Shown: positions 1 to 11,095 of the stretch, piece after piece
How positions within the stretch are numbered: position 1 is the first letter of the stretch
Layout of the letters: each line of letters opens with the position of its first letter
The notes under the pieces: generated by a model
What the model was told of the DNA's origin: nothing
Databases searched by the model: none
The model's input: the letters and a program-made list of their open reading frames with translations, nothing else
NCBI GenBank assembly: GCA_000827205.1
Contig: KN832571.1
Span: forward strand, 482,566 to 546,565
Reading direction: 5' to 3'
DNA: 64,000 nucleotides
Source: Plicaturopsis crispa FD-325 SS-3
Lineage: Eukaryota > Basidiomycota > Agaricomycetes > Amylocorticiales > Amylocorticiaceae
Position numbers and translations under genes: made by a program

Positions 1-1
1 T

Positions 2-1260
2 ACACCTGTTCCGCCGAATCACTCGTGGCTCCCACTCATCAAGCCCAGCAAGCTCGTCGATGTCGCACATGGAGATCGCCCAATGCTCGATGGTCTCGAG
101 ACCACCGATCGCACTCGGGCGCAAAACCAGCAGCTTGAAGTCCGCCGCCGCGTGCACTACCGTATAGTGTTTGCCCACGTCGGGACACCCATCTATCAGC
201 TACCCTCACTGAAAGACAGGTGTCGAGTACTGATCGACTCGCTCAAAGGTGTGTTCGCCCACCTCTCTGGTTGACGTATCTCAGAAATAACCGGGCGATT
301 TGATTAGGTCTCGAAGCCCTGTATAGATTGGGCTACCTCCACCGTGATGTCAGCACAGGCAATATACTCTGTGTTAGGGACGCCTCCAACAACCTGATTG
401 GCAAGTTATCCGACCTCGAATACATTATGGCGATCGACTCGGATAACCCAGCACGTGGTGTACGTACGGTACGTTTCTCATCACACCTTCTGGTATACAA
501 TGTTCTCACTATTTCACAGGGCACAGTCGATTTCATGGCCGTCGAAGTCGACCGAATGGCCTATATTTTCCGACCCCAGGACGTCGAGAAACAGGACGAA
601 ATCAAGATCGACCCTTCTGATGTCGACAACTGGGGCAACTATGAAGACGAAGACAAGGAGACCACATCAGAAGACGAACGCAAGGAAGTGGAAGCGCTGA
701 AGGAGCAAATACGGCTTGCTTTCCGTCACAACCCCATCCACGATGTCGAGTCGCACTGGTGGATTATGGCGTGGAACCTTTTCGCGCATGCACCGACGTC
801 GTACCTACCCTCACCACCAACGGCCAACAGTTCGGTTCCAGCCTCCGAATCAACATGGCATATGGGCGATCAACTGGTCGTTTCAAACAGGCTATTTCCC
901 GGGACGATCAGGGCCCCGTATCGCCGTGAAATGTTCACGAAGGAAGTGGCCTTGGATACCACCGTTCTCCCTGCTGAGATTCAGCCTTTGGTCCGACATC
1001 TAGTCGAGGCGCAGGACAAGCTCTTGTCGACTTACAAACTCGCCGAGAAGCCTCCCACAGGTATCGACGAAAGCCTTTACCTGAGAATTCACTCCTCCGT
1101 CATTCGAATCTTCAAGAAGATTATGGACAGCGCTGGCGACATACAAGTAGCCAGCCTCAGTAAATTCCAGGACCCGGAAGAACCTACTCATGTATCGGGG
1201 AAACGAAAGGCCGATGCGCCTCGCACCAACCCGCCTGCGCCTAAGAAGAGCAAAAACTGA
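2..1260 (+). CDS. FunK1 fungal-type protein kinase, 3' part (5' end outside window)
   Basis: The gene enters from the left edge. Exons as read: <2..248, 308..459 and 520..1260, with introns of 59 and 60 bp; the second intron has no stop, so the frame also reads through it. The catalytic-loop sequence HRDVSTGNIL, then GKLSDLEY and GTVDFMAVE, is the FunK1 version of the kinase HRD, DFG-like and APE regions, a family expanded in mushroom-forming fungi. An acidic insert and a basic tail (PAPKKSKN) close the protein, consistent with nuclear location. The substrate is unknown. In FunK1 kinases the DFG aspartate region reads SDLEY, as here. The N-terminal lobe lies outside the window, so completeness cannot be judged. 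Confidence 0.85.
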
Positions 1261-1939
1261 CATCTCGTAAGTGTGACTTCTCATGAAGCATTCATGTACA
1301 CAGACAGCTGACCGATTTTCTGCAGTGTCCGTCCTCCGCTATGAGCCATGTCTATTGCTTTCGTGCCGCTGTGCTCTCGCCGTCCTAACCATGTATCCTC
1401 ATTCCATTTCCTGCAATTTTCTAAGTGTATTGTCCATTAGATATTGTTTCCGATGTAATTTACGCGACCGGTCGACTCTGTGCAAATATGAGGCTTATAA
1501 CGAATGTAGCAGCGCTCAACGCAGTCAACCTGGCAGATGACGCTCGTATCTGAGTGTAAGTACTGGTCGAAGCATACTTTTGGATTTTAGACGACGCACG
1601 AAGAACTGCAGGGATCAGCATGCTTAAGCCTCGATATGTCGGCGCCTGCAAGTATTCTTGCATAAGTCATATTAGTATTATCAAGAATCAATGGTAGAAT
1701 GTATCCATTGGTCAGCGCGTGCTAGCGCGTCCTCGGCGTGCGCGGCAAGTTCTTTGATATGTACTGTTCATCGTTCAACGTTCAGCCTTCTACTTCACTG
1801 CGCTGAATTCGCCATATTTGAGATTCGAACATAGCATAATATTGTCCGTCCTGCTCGAAAGCATGCGCAGATGCATGTGAGCTACACGGGTTAACATTGG
1901 TGAGTGTATTCTACAACTTGAGTATATCACGGCTCACAT
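1261..1939. other. intergenic, convergent 3' regions
   Basis: This stretch lies between the kinase stop and the stop of the first F-box gene. A possible 3'-UTR intron starts just after the kinase stop (GTAAGT near 1268, CAG near 1325). I see no further coding sequence. Confidence 0.4.
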
Positions 1940-3247
1940 TCAGGGTCCCTGCTCGACAGTGTTAGAATCTATCAGCAATGATAGCCCTTCTCGTTCTAAA
2001 GCCTTCAAGCAACGAATGTCTGCTTCATGACTCTCCGGGAGACAGACGTGAACATTTGTCAGGCATGCAGGAATGGTGTCGACACCCTCCGGGCCATCCT
2101 CAACCCATCTCGATTCCACCATGTCGCCTATCAACCCGTCCGTCGTCCCAACACTAAAGGAACCAAATATGATTCCGGAGAGTCGAGGACATATGCCTTG
2201 AGGGACGCCCTCATCAGAGTATGTGAGCGCCCTAACGACGTGGTCGGTAATGATGGTCTCGCGGCCATAGGCCACGACGGTGAGGGTTTCAAGAAGGGGC
2301 ATGTGACGCAAACATTCGAGGAAGTCCGCATCGCTGATCCGGGCGGATTTCAATGTGAAGTGGGTCAACTTGCACGCCGACCGTTGGAGACAGGCTATGA
2401 ATGGGCCTTGACACCAGGTTGGTGCCTCCTCGATAGGCACCGTCGGAAAGCGAAGGATGATGGATTCGAGCGCGGGGAGGGTGAGGATATCGAACAGAGA
2501 GGCAAGGCTTGAATAAGACAGGATCTCTATGTGCCGAAGGTGAGGAGTTATCATGTTGTGGGGAGGAAGAGGGGACCCCGTGGAATCGCCAACGTGAAAG
2601 GTGCATTCGACAAGATGTGGGCATCGCCTCAGCAAATGGATATATTGAGAGAGCGAGAGTTCGGACTCGACCTCCAGCTCTTCCAATCTTTGCCATTCCA
2701 CCGCAATAAGATAATTCCACAAAGCAGGGTGACCGCGGATGATCATATCACGAATCGGAGGGGCTCGTCCAAATAAATTGGTGAGCTGCCCGCCTACTTC
2801 GGCGACGTATATGAGACTGCTGAAGATGTCTCCAAATTGTATGTCGAGAGTATCCAGCGCCACTGCGCCCCCGTACGGAATTCTGGGCATAGATTCACTG
2901 TTCAAGAGCTCGAGTGCGACCGCAGACCACCGAGCAATGTGTGGCATGTATACCTCCAGTATCGCGCCTGCAATTTCTGCGTTCGCGGGCGCATATATCG
3001 AGAAAGATAATGGTCGGTGTCCAGAGCGGGACAGCCATGTCTGTATAAGCGGTAGCTGGGGTTTAGAGTGATGTTCGGCGACCGTGATAGATATCGAAGA
3101 CCATAAACTCGGAGTCGATATAGCGATATTCCGCCACCTGCGACAAACACGACAGAGCAACAATGGCGCCTCGTCGATTTTAGGCTCAATCCACCTGCCA
3201 GCAGGCAGGGAAAAGGCAAAGATCTCTCCTAACACTTCGGGGGGCAT
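1940..3247 (-). CDS. F-box-like protein (copy A)
   Basis: A single uninterrupted frame of 435 aa. The N-terminus MPPEVLGEIF, followed by APLLLCRVCRRWR and STPSLWSSI, is the F-box-like signature common in Agaricomycetes. The rest is leucine-rich and resembles degenerate leucine-rich repeats. F-box proteins of this kind are thought to present substrates to SCF ubiquitin ligases; no target can be inferred. It is a paralogue of the gene at 11096: both share IQRMPPEVLG, the APLLLCRVC block, and a C-terminal CPRL..TTDG..MVESR pattern. In the paralogue an ATG lies 12 codons before the MPPEV methionine; here the aligned codon is ACA, with a TAG two codons before it. The first usable Met is therefore the one chosen, unless an upstream exon exists. 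Confidence 0.8.
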   Translation of the reverse strand: MPPEVLGEIFAFSLPAGRWIEPKIDEAPLLLCRVCRRWRNIAISTPSLWSSISITVAEHHSKPQLPLIQTWLSRSGHRPLSFSIYAPANAEIAGAILEVYMPHIARWSAVALELLNSESMPRIPYGGAVALDTLDIQFGDIFSSLIYVAEVGGQLTNLFGRAPPIRDMIIRGHPALWNYLIAVEWQRLEELEVESELSLSQYIHLLRRCPHLVECTFHVGDSTGSPLPPHNMITPHLRHIEILSYSSLASLFDILTLPALESIILRFPTVPIEEAPTWCQGPFIACLQRSACKLTHFTLKSARISDADFLECLRHMPLLETLTVVAYGRETIITDHVVRALTYSDEGVPQGICPRLSGIIFGSFSVGTTDGLIGDMVESRWVEDGPEGVDTIPACLTNVHVCLPESHEADIRCLKALEREGLSLLIDSNTVEQGP

Positions 3248-4584
3248 GCGCTGTATCGCCGATGCTCCACGCAGGAGGAATGTGGTCTAGACCCAGGTGT
3301 AAGTCGCGAAAAAACAACTGCATGCAAGGGGTATTTACGGACCATGAACTAGCTGCGAAACGTTGTAGCAATTTATGTGCTACGCCGGCTAGTCGATAAC
3401 GTCGCGGGGGGAGGGTATGTGCAGAATATAAGCCACCCTGGCTCACAGCTATTTATTGACGGGCGCAGACGTCCGCCCAGGTCGTCCTACAAAGAACAAA
3501 GCAAAGTAAGCACCCGCAGCGTGGTCCGGACAAAAGCGAAAGGCGTCGCATGGCACCACACTGACTAAACTCAGAAACCCGTGTCCTTCCCGTTTCCCGT
3601 GGCTTTCCCGTAGATAAACAAATCCTTGCGAGTTGACGTTTAATCGTGACGGCCTGCATCGGATAAGCCCCAGCGCCACCAAAAGGGTTTAGAGAGAAAG
3701 GCAGCGATTTGCCAGTCGGATTGTAGGATAAAGCGAGTCGAAATACAAAGAGAGCAATGCCGGCAGTGGGTGCAGGACCAGGAGAAGAACAAGGCGGTGG
3801 ATTTCAACCTGTGAAGACTTTGCAAACAAGGGTGTGGGAGATGACGAATTCATTTCCCGTGTATGCGGCTCGGAGGTGACTTTCTTCGTCCCCCACACGG
3901 TTCACTAGTTCCAGAATTCACGGGAATTGCATACACCTCCTGGACTAATTTTTGCTATAACGAGGCGAAAATGCAACGGCTGCGTAGCCGTCACGGAGGA
4001 AGATGGCGGGGCGAAAGAAAAATTGGGGCTATCGTGTGGGCGCTAAACTTTGTTCTCGGAAATCGAACCAGTTCGTCTTGCCATTCCCTCGGAGAAACGG
4101 CGCGATAATGAGATTCACGGAGGCATATACAAGGCATCCATAAGAATGTGAGAAAAATACACGATAGTAGCTTACAAGGAACGAAGATGAGATGTATTGC
4201 ACCATACATGATATGATATGCCCCATGTTTTATGAACAAAGCGCGTTGGATCGCAAAATGGAGTACTACCTCTTAGACCCTCGTCGCCATTAACGTCGTC
4301 ATGGTAGAAATAAACCTCCGAGCGTGAACGTTGTGCGTGTGGAGGTAAAAGACAGTACTGCCATGGAGGAGAGACACACTCACCCGCTATCAGCACCAAC
4401 ACTTTGAGACGGCCGACCTCCACACCATGAGCAGGCAGCTGCACGCCCTCAAGTTCCACAGTATATATTCGCCTGTTTGACGCGTATGCGGAGATGCTCT
4501 GTGTCTCTGCCCGACTGGAGCCAGTTGACTGGACAGTGGCGAAGACGATGCCGATGATGGTCACATAACCATGTATAGCCTCAA
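3248..4584. other. gene-poor region, nothing recognised
   Basis: Only short overlapping open frames are present. None shows a recognisable domain or a convincing chain of exons. A 130-codon minus-strand frame at 4172-4564 could be a remnant of the decayed gene next to it, but I cannot show that. Confidence 0.3.
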
Positions 4585-4965
4585 TTTACGAGGAATTGCT
4601 GGCGTTGGCTATCCCAGGCGACAGCCCAAGCTGCAGAGCGGCGAGAATAACGAGGGGGAATGCACGTTGATATTTGTTTGAGCTGTATGAATTCAAGGTC
4701 AAGGCCTTCTCGAAGGGCAACATAACTTTGAGAGCTGGGACTCACTGGAGCGTCCCATTTTGAAGGATATTCGTGTTTTTTTGGACGAGCCAGGAAACCC
4801 GCAAATGCGTACCTATGAGATAATTAGTCAGAAGATGTTCCCGTACAGTATGACGGCAAATCTGCATCTTCCGGGCGGGGACCGCAGAGGGTGGATGCAT
4901 GACGACGATTCGGAATAGTAGGACGTGTTGCACATCCAGAGAACCAAGGATGAGAACACCGTATA
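4585..4965 (-). pseudogene. possible remnant of a DUF6534-type membrane protein gene
   Basis: Two minus-strand pieces in different frames resemble the multi-spanning DUF6534 family of basidiomycetes. An upstream piece contains LDVQHVLLFRIVVMH and, after a stretch, LLTNYL. A downstream piece contains FPLVILAALQLGL before a stop near 4585. No convincing start or complete membrane topology can be assembled. The part that would encode the N-terminus lies where the foldback structure starts (about 5098). The family assignment rests on a weak match by eye. The pieces may instead be unrelated chance frames. Confidence 0.25.
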
Positions 4966-5097
4966 AGTCCCTTGCGTGGTTGGCTTGCCCTCACATATTT
5001 TAGCGGCGGGCCCTCGACTGGCCTTCGACTGATGGATCACTTCAAAAATCTGGAACTGAACGGAGGATGGGACTCACAAAGATGATCCGAAAAGGAT

Positions 5098-5928
5098 TTA
5101 TGGAAAGCCGGACTGGCCAGCTACAAACAGCTTCCTCGTAAGGTATCTGCCCCTGTAAGGACCCCCTACACCGCGAGCCGAGCCACCGTGACCGTACGTA
5201 AATGCAGTACAGACCGCCGCGCAAGTCGTCGCCGCGACGCATGCTCGTCGTCGTCGTCGACGATGAGCTCGAGTATTTTATCAACTCTTCCTCTTTTTCT
5301 TAAATTCCTTCAGTAGCCCAATCATGTACATACACCCAAATACTACTGATGTATCCAGTCCACTTCCAAATGGCTTTATTGTGGTAAAATAAACATGATA
5401 GCTGTCTAATCAAAAATGCGACCTATGTATCCTAATACCTACCTGAGCACCGTNNNNNNNNNNNNNNNNNNNNATACACCCAAATACTACTGATGTATCC
5501 AGTCCACTTCCAAATGGCTTTATTGTGGTAAAATAAACATGATAGCTGTCTAATCAAAAATGCGACCTATGTATCCTAATACCTACCTGAGCACCGTAAT
5601 AAACCCCTCGTTTGAGGCCTATAGGTCGTTGGAATTAGGATATTAGAGGTCTTGTTGATATCTGACCGCTCAAAAGTGAGAAAATGCGCCACAAATGCGG
5701 AAGATCAGGGTACAGGGACTTCCCAGGGCAAGAGAAACATGCGCAGGCATTCTTGAACGTTCTAATTTGCATCCTAGAGGTGCCAAATGCGAATAACTGA
5801 GGGTCTGGGAGGTGCAGAGGGTCAATCAAGCAAAATGGGGAGGGGAGGGAATGCAGACCTTCGAGAGCTTGCCCGAGAGCTTCTACACATTCTGGACCAT
5901 ATTAAATGCGCGTATACAGAGTCTATTC
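5098..5928. repeat. left arm of the foldback (contains a sequence gap)
   Basis: Matches 6928-7614 in inverted orientation. A 124-bp stretch appears twice, at 5330-5453 and 5474-5597, on the two sides of the N run, whereas the right arm has it once. Confidence 0.8.
5454..5473. other. assembly gap (20 N) with 124-bp duplicated flank
   Basis: The 124 bp before the Ns (5330-5453) and the 124 bp after them (5474-5597) are the same sequence. This is the usual trace of two overlapping contigs placed side by side. Confidence 0.9.
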
Positions 5929-6927
5929 GTGGAGTAAAGGTAATTCATGGCATGCGGGTTGCACTCCTCGAAGACTGAAGTCAAACGCAAGCCCCGCCCT
6001 GGTTCATGCTGCATGCAATGCCGTAAGAGAAACTACGCGCACAAAGATCAAAACCTATTCACCTTCGCAGTCAAAGGTCTGCCGTTCAGACAACTATCCG
6101 TGCTCGTGAGCAATGGACGACTTGATGCGATGTAGGCGCCGAGACAGCGCAGCGGTGCACCGCTGCTACTAGGCCTTGGCGTTCCGAGGCTGCAATAAAC
6201 AGTACCAGGGACGGGAAACTGCTCGGATGCTGCTAGAATGTGATAAGATGAGGAAAGAAGCAGTGCAAAAATTAGAATGAGGGTTATCGGTTGAGGGGAC
6301 ACGGAAATCGTGGAGGATCGGAGTAGAAATCCTGTAGAAATCGGAGGCAAGTCGCGTCCGAGTCGCGTCGCGCGACTTGGCTCTGCACATGTTCTTCATC
6401 GACCTCAACACTCAGATTAACCAGGATCTACTTACACTCCTTTTCTATCTCGTCAATTATGCGTGTAAATAATATGATCGGACACATTTCGAGGTCAGTA
6501 GTGACAGGCAGTGGATTTGGGAATGCTTAATAGGGAGCATCTCACCATTTCGTTCTCCCACAGCCTGTAGTTGCGGACCTGCATACTGCAATACAGTCCC
6601 ATATATTGCCTCTAAATATGCACTAAAACTATGTGCAATATGCCTAGGTGACGCTGCATTTGCAGAATAGCATTAGTAAGTCACAATTTCGCATCTAGTG
6701 CATACACCTCCCTGCTCATGTTTCTTGGCTTCCACAGGCTTATATACCTGATACCAGCAATCGTCTGGTATATACAGAGCATGACAGCTCACAAATCTGT
6801 GTCTGCTAATCGCATACGGATACACGAGGTGAGTCCCAACTTACATGATACATGAGATGTATTCGGATTCATGATTTCCTGCACAGTTTTCTACGTCCAG
6901 GACGGTTTTACTCAAGTTCTACTCTAT

Positions 6928-7614
6928 GAATAGACTCTGTATACGCGCATTTAATATGGTCCAGAATGTGTAGAAGCTCTCGGGCAAGCTCTCGAAGGTC
7001 TGCATTCCCTCCCCTCCCCATTTTGCTTGATTGACCCTCTGCACCTCCCAGACCCTCAGTTATTCGCATTTGGCACCTCTAGGATGCAAATTAGAACGTT
7101 CAAGAATGCCTGCGCATGTTTCTCTTGCCCTGGGAAGTCCCTGTACCCTGATCTTCCGCATTTGTGGCGCATTTTCTCACTTTTGAGCGGTCAGATATCA
7201 ACAAGACCTCTAATATCCTAATTCCAACGACCTATAGGCCTCAAACGAGGGGTTTATTACGGTGCTCAGGTAGGTATTAGGATACATAGGTCGCATTTTT
7301 GATTAGACAGCTATCATGTTTATTTTACCACAATAAAGCCATTTGGAAGTGGACTGGATACATCAGTAGTATTTGGGTGTATGTACATGATTGGGCTACT
7401 GAAGGAATTTAAGAAAAAGAGGAAGAGTTGATAAAATACTCGAGCTCATCGTCGACGACGACGACGAGCATGCGTCGCGGCGACGACTTGCGCGGCGGTC
7501 TGTACTGCATTTACGTACGGTCACGGTGGCTCGGCTCGCGGTGTAGGGGGTCCTTACAGGGGCAGATACCTTACGAGGAAGCTGTTTGTAGCTGGCCAGT
7601 CCGGCTTTCCATAA
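6928..7614. repeat. right arm of the foldback (intact)
   Basis: 687 bp without gap. It serves as the reference that shows the left arm carries an artificial duplication. Confidence 0.8.
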
Positions 7615-7838
7615 GGATTCGGCATTGCTACTGGCAAGAACAAACGGGGAGAAAGCTTGAGAGTACTGTGCGTACCTATTCTGCCATGCATCGCGAAACT
7701 ATCTGTCAGCCAAGGGTGGAGTCGTGAATGACACTGGCAATAAATAGGCTCCTCGAGGGATATAGTACACCGAGCCCATGCATCTCCCACAGCTCTGACA
7801 ATAGCCCGCCGCATCTGCCCGCACACACTACAGCTCCG

Positions 7839-8119
7839 CTACCGTCTATCTTCGCGCTTAAAGTACGGGCTGTTCACAGCCGTTGACTGGATGATGTCGA
7901 ATATTGTTTCCCCCACGCCGAGAAAACTGTTAGCGACGGAACGCGCAGTAGCATCGGGGATCGCGGACGAGTCAGGTCTGTTGCATGATATTATTAAAGG
8001 TGATACGGCAAACCCATACGCGCAAGAGCTCACCCGAACCCGCTAGAACGACGCACACCGGCTACCACTGTTGATAACAGGACCGCGTCGACGGTGTAAT
8101 GGACCAGTTTACCGATCAT
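7839..8119 (-). CDS. DUF1748 small fungal protein
   Basis: Two exons, 8034..8119 and 7839..7977, separated by a 56-bp intron, encode 74 aa. The N-terminus MIGKLVHYTVDAVLLSTV and the motif VAGVRRSSGF are the hallmark of DUF1748. The C-terminal part carries FLGVGETIFDIIQ and SPYFKR, also typical. Family members are short proteins with one membrane-like helix, conserved across fungi and of unknown function; a mitochondrial location is often suggested. The methionine at 8119 was chosen because the family starts exactly there, although the frame stays open upstream. The gene is head-to-head with the SERINC gene, with 259 bp between the start codons. Confidence 0.85.
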
Positions 8120-8378
8120 GCTGCTGGATTGCTGAGTTTGAGCGAGGCGAGTCGCGGATAATGAGTGGCGGGTATTGGAGATTTTGTGCAGAACAAGAGT
8201 CGCAGCAGGGTATTTGTATGGTGGTGGTCGATAGCAGACGTGTGTACCCGGCACCAGCTGCTGTAAAGCCTGTAAATGCACCGTGGGAACTTGGACTTGG
8301 CCGCGTGGAATCGTCATTCCGCCCAAATTCGCCTCTTGCAAACTACGCTCGTGTTCGCTGTACGCACCGACGCCCACC
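8120..8378. promoter_or_regulatory. shared divergent promoter of DUF1748 and SERINC genes
   Basis: 259 bp separate two divergent start codons, so both core promoters must lie here or overlap the neighbouring 5' regions. I see no clear TATA box. The SERINC start has a good context (CCCACCATGG). Confidence 0.5.
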
Positions 8379-10223
8379 ATGGGTCTTTTACTATCTCTAC
8401 CGCTCATAGGGTCTCTGGGGTCGGTGGCTACGTCGATGCTAGCTGGATTAGCTTTTTGTTTCACTTCAACAGCAGGTAAAGTCGGCCCGCTGCGGAGTGA
8501 ACGCACAGATTTGAATGTGCTCCCCCTCTAGCGTCTATGTTCGTCAAATCGTGCAATTGTAACTCGTCTATCGCAACGCGAGTTGGATTTGCCGTGCGTC
8601 CAGATATTTGAGATGGGGCGTACATCGCTAACTGACTCCGTATAGATCATATTTTTGCTTAATTCGATGATAGCGTGGGTCATGAAAACTCGGTTTGCCA
8701 TACGACAAATAGAAAAATGGAGTTACGACTACATCAAGATGGACTGTGATGGAGACAAGTGCTATGGTGTCCTAGCGGTGCGTGCAATGCTCATACTTCC
8801 GAGTGTGCACTGCGCTTAACACGCTTGGCTGTTTAGATACACCGAATTTGCTTCGCGCTTGCGCTATTTCATGCGCTGTTGAGTCTCTCGTTAATAGGCG
8901 TGAAGGATACTCGAGACAAGAGAGCTGCCATACAGAATGGGTGCGCCATACTTTTGAAATCCAATTCTATCACGCGACTAACTTTCTTCCATAGCTGGTG
9001 GGGCCCCAAGGTACTACTATGGATAGTCCTTGTCGTGGTATCCTTCTTCATTCCGAACGGATTTTTCATGTTTTGGGGCAACTATGTCTCCCTCATCGGC
9101 GCTACGATCTTCATCCTCCTCGGTCTTGTCCTACTCGTCGACTTTGCGCACTCTTGGTCAGAAACGTGTCTCGAGAAATGGGAGAACTCCGATTCAAACC
9201 TCTGGCAGTTCATTCTCATTGGCTCTACGGCTGGCATGTACGCTGCGACGATTTCGCTCACCGGCGTTTTGTACGCGTTCTTTGCTGGTTCCGGATGCAC
9301 ACTCAACCGCTTCTTCATCTCGTTCAATCTCGTCCTGTGCATAATCATCACCATACTCTGCATCCACCCGCTCGTTCAGGAATACAACCCGCGGTCAGGG
9401 CTTGCGCAGTCGGGCATGGTTGCGGCCTACTGCACCTATCTCATCGTATCCGCAGTCAGCAACCACGACCACGAATCGTGCAATCCGCTGCGCAGAAACA
9501 ATGGGACAGCACAGCGTACGCGTACCACCACCGTGGTCCTCGGTGCCATCTTCACGTTCCTGGCCATCGCGTATTCGACAAGCCGTGCGGCGACGCAGAG
9601 TAGGGCTTTGGTCGGCAAGGGCAAGAAGGGCGGCGGTGTACAGCTGCCGATTGACGAGAGCGGCTTGGAGCACCACGCCGAACTTGGTATTGTTAACAGT
9701 CAACCTGGAAAGAAGGACTCGCCTAGATATCAAGCTCTGTTGGCTGCCGTTGAAGCCGGCGCTATTCCTGCGTCGGCCCTGGATGAGGAGGAAGACGACG
9801 ACGATGACGACGAAGTAGTCGGAGAAGCAAGAGACGACGAGCGGTCAGGAACGCGGTACAATGTTCGTTGTCTCCCCGTCTTTGTTTCAATGCACAGCTG
9901 AACTGACATATATTTATAGTATTCATGGTTCCATATTATTTTTGCGATAGGCGCAATGTATGTTGCGATGTTGCTAACGGACTGGTATGTCGTCGTGTGC
10001 CTTCCAGTCTTTTCAGCTCGACTAACCGCGATACGTCTGCCATAGGAATGTCGTATCCAACCAACCCACCACGGACTCTGACCAAGATCAAGTGGTGTAC
10101 ATCGGTCGGTCTGAGACGGCGATGTGGATTCGTGTTGTCTCCAGCTGGGTGTGCATCCTATTGTACTCGTGGAGTCTCCTGGCGCCGGTATTGTTGCCCG
10201 ATCGCTTTGGAGACGACTTCTGA
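8379..10223 (+). CDS. TMS1: TMS1/SERINC family membrane protein
   Basis: Seven exons: 8379..8475, 8532..8593, 8646..8777, 8837..8940, 8995..9862, 9920..9984 and 10046..10223. SERINC proteins are multi-pass membrane proteins with about ten helices, linked to serine incorporation into lipids and to lipid scrambling, in endosomal, vacuolar or plasma membranes. Diagnostic blocks are present in order: the N-terminal helix, SCNCNSSIATR, DKRAAIQNGWWGPK, IPNGFFMFWGNY, the C-terminal YSWFHIIFAIGAMY and the end SWSLLAPVLLPDR. An acidic loop (EEEDDDDDDE) sits in the cytosolic segment before the last helices. The NG-WW junction is restored only by removing the intron at 8941-8994. Length and topology fit the family. 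Confidence 0.93.
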
Positions 10224-11095
10224 GCGGGTGGGCCACGATGGCGAGGACATTGCTAGTAGGATTAATCTGTAACAACATCTTTAAGCGTGCGTATACACCT
10301 ACATTACTCTATAGTCTTAAGTAGCTTGCTGAGACTCAAGAGGATGAGAGCCTCAGTATTCCGTTCAAGTGAGTTCACACCCGCCACCCGAGCTGGTTTG
10401 ATTCTTGATCACGACTCACTCACGAGGACCCACAAGAGCCCACGGAGCCAACGCGGAACTAATCATGTTTCCAGCTCTCCCTTTGTCTCCTCGGTACAAC
10501 GTACGGCATATATCTCCTGCAGCCAACCTGCAGCTGGTGGTCTTCATGTTCTAGCTCACAGCTCGTGACTATCTGGACTTCCCTTTCGCCAGCACCAAAC
10601 AAGCTGTCGGAGCGTTGACATGACTGGCAAATTCTTTTTTCATCAAGCAAATGCTACGGTCTGGTGATGCAAGTACCAGTGTACATCTTCAGTTCATGCC
10701 TCGAGGACGTTCTTATGTCTCTCATCTGTCCCATACCCTTACTCACGTCGGACCTTCGAAGGATGTCAATCCCCCGTTTTTGTTGTCTGGCTCGTACACC
10801 TCCCGCCACAATAATGCTCGATGTACGGTGAGTGCTCTCGAAATACCGCTTCGCGCAGTTCTTTTGTAGGCCACTTCCTTGTTGTGTTTTGTTGTAGGTC
10901 TCCTCTCAGGCATATAAGCCCGCAGATTGGGATGAACGACCACGAGTAACAACGTCCTACTATCTGCCAGGAGCAGCATCTCATCGTTTTATAAAATCAG
11001 CCCCAGTAGCATTGTCCAGAGCTAGACCTTGGTTCTGTGAGTGGATACAGACCGGAGATCTTCAATGCTTCCTGACATCTACTTATCTTCAGACT
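10224..11095. other. intergenic, nothing recognised
   Basis: Between the SERINC stop and the second F-box gene. A CAG splice acceptor (11089-11092) lies just before the F-box ATG, which suggests a 5'-UTR intron. No other coding signal is seen. Confidence 0.35.

Larger units (their letters stand above)
5098..7614. repeat. foldback structure: two 687-bp inverted arms around a 1-kb spacer
   Basis: The sequence from 5098 to 5928 is the reverse complement of 6928 to 7614 once the gap artefact inside the left arm (144 bp) is removed; both arms are then exactly 687 bp. Where compared they appear identical, including two open frames that occur in opposite orientation in each arm. The ends read TTATGG and CCATAA. 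GGAT occurs directly outside both ends (5094-5097 and 7615-7618), a possible 4-bp target duplication. The spacer (5929-6927) has no recognisable gene. It may be a foldback or long-TIR DNA element without transposase, or a segmental inverted duplication. Confidence 0.7.

Noticed and set aside
5635-7221. Identical 64-codon frames at 5635-5829 (-) and 7027-7221 (+) as a duplicated gene
   Set aside because: They are simply the two arms of the inverted repeat; no domain, no splice structure and no similarity outside the arms.
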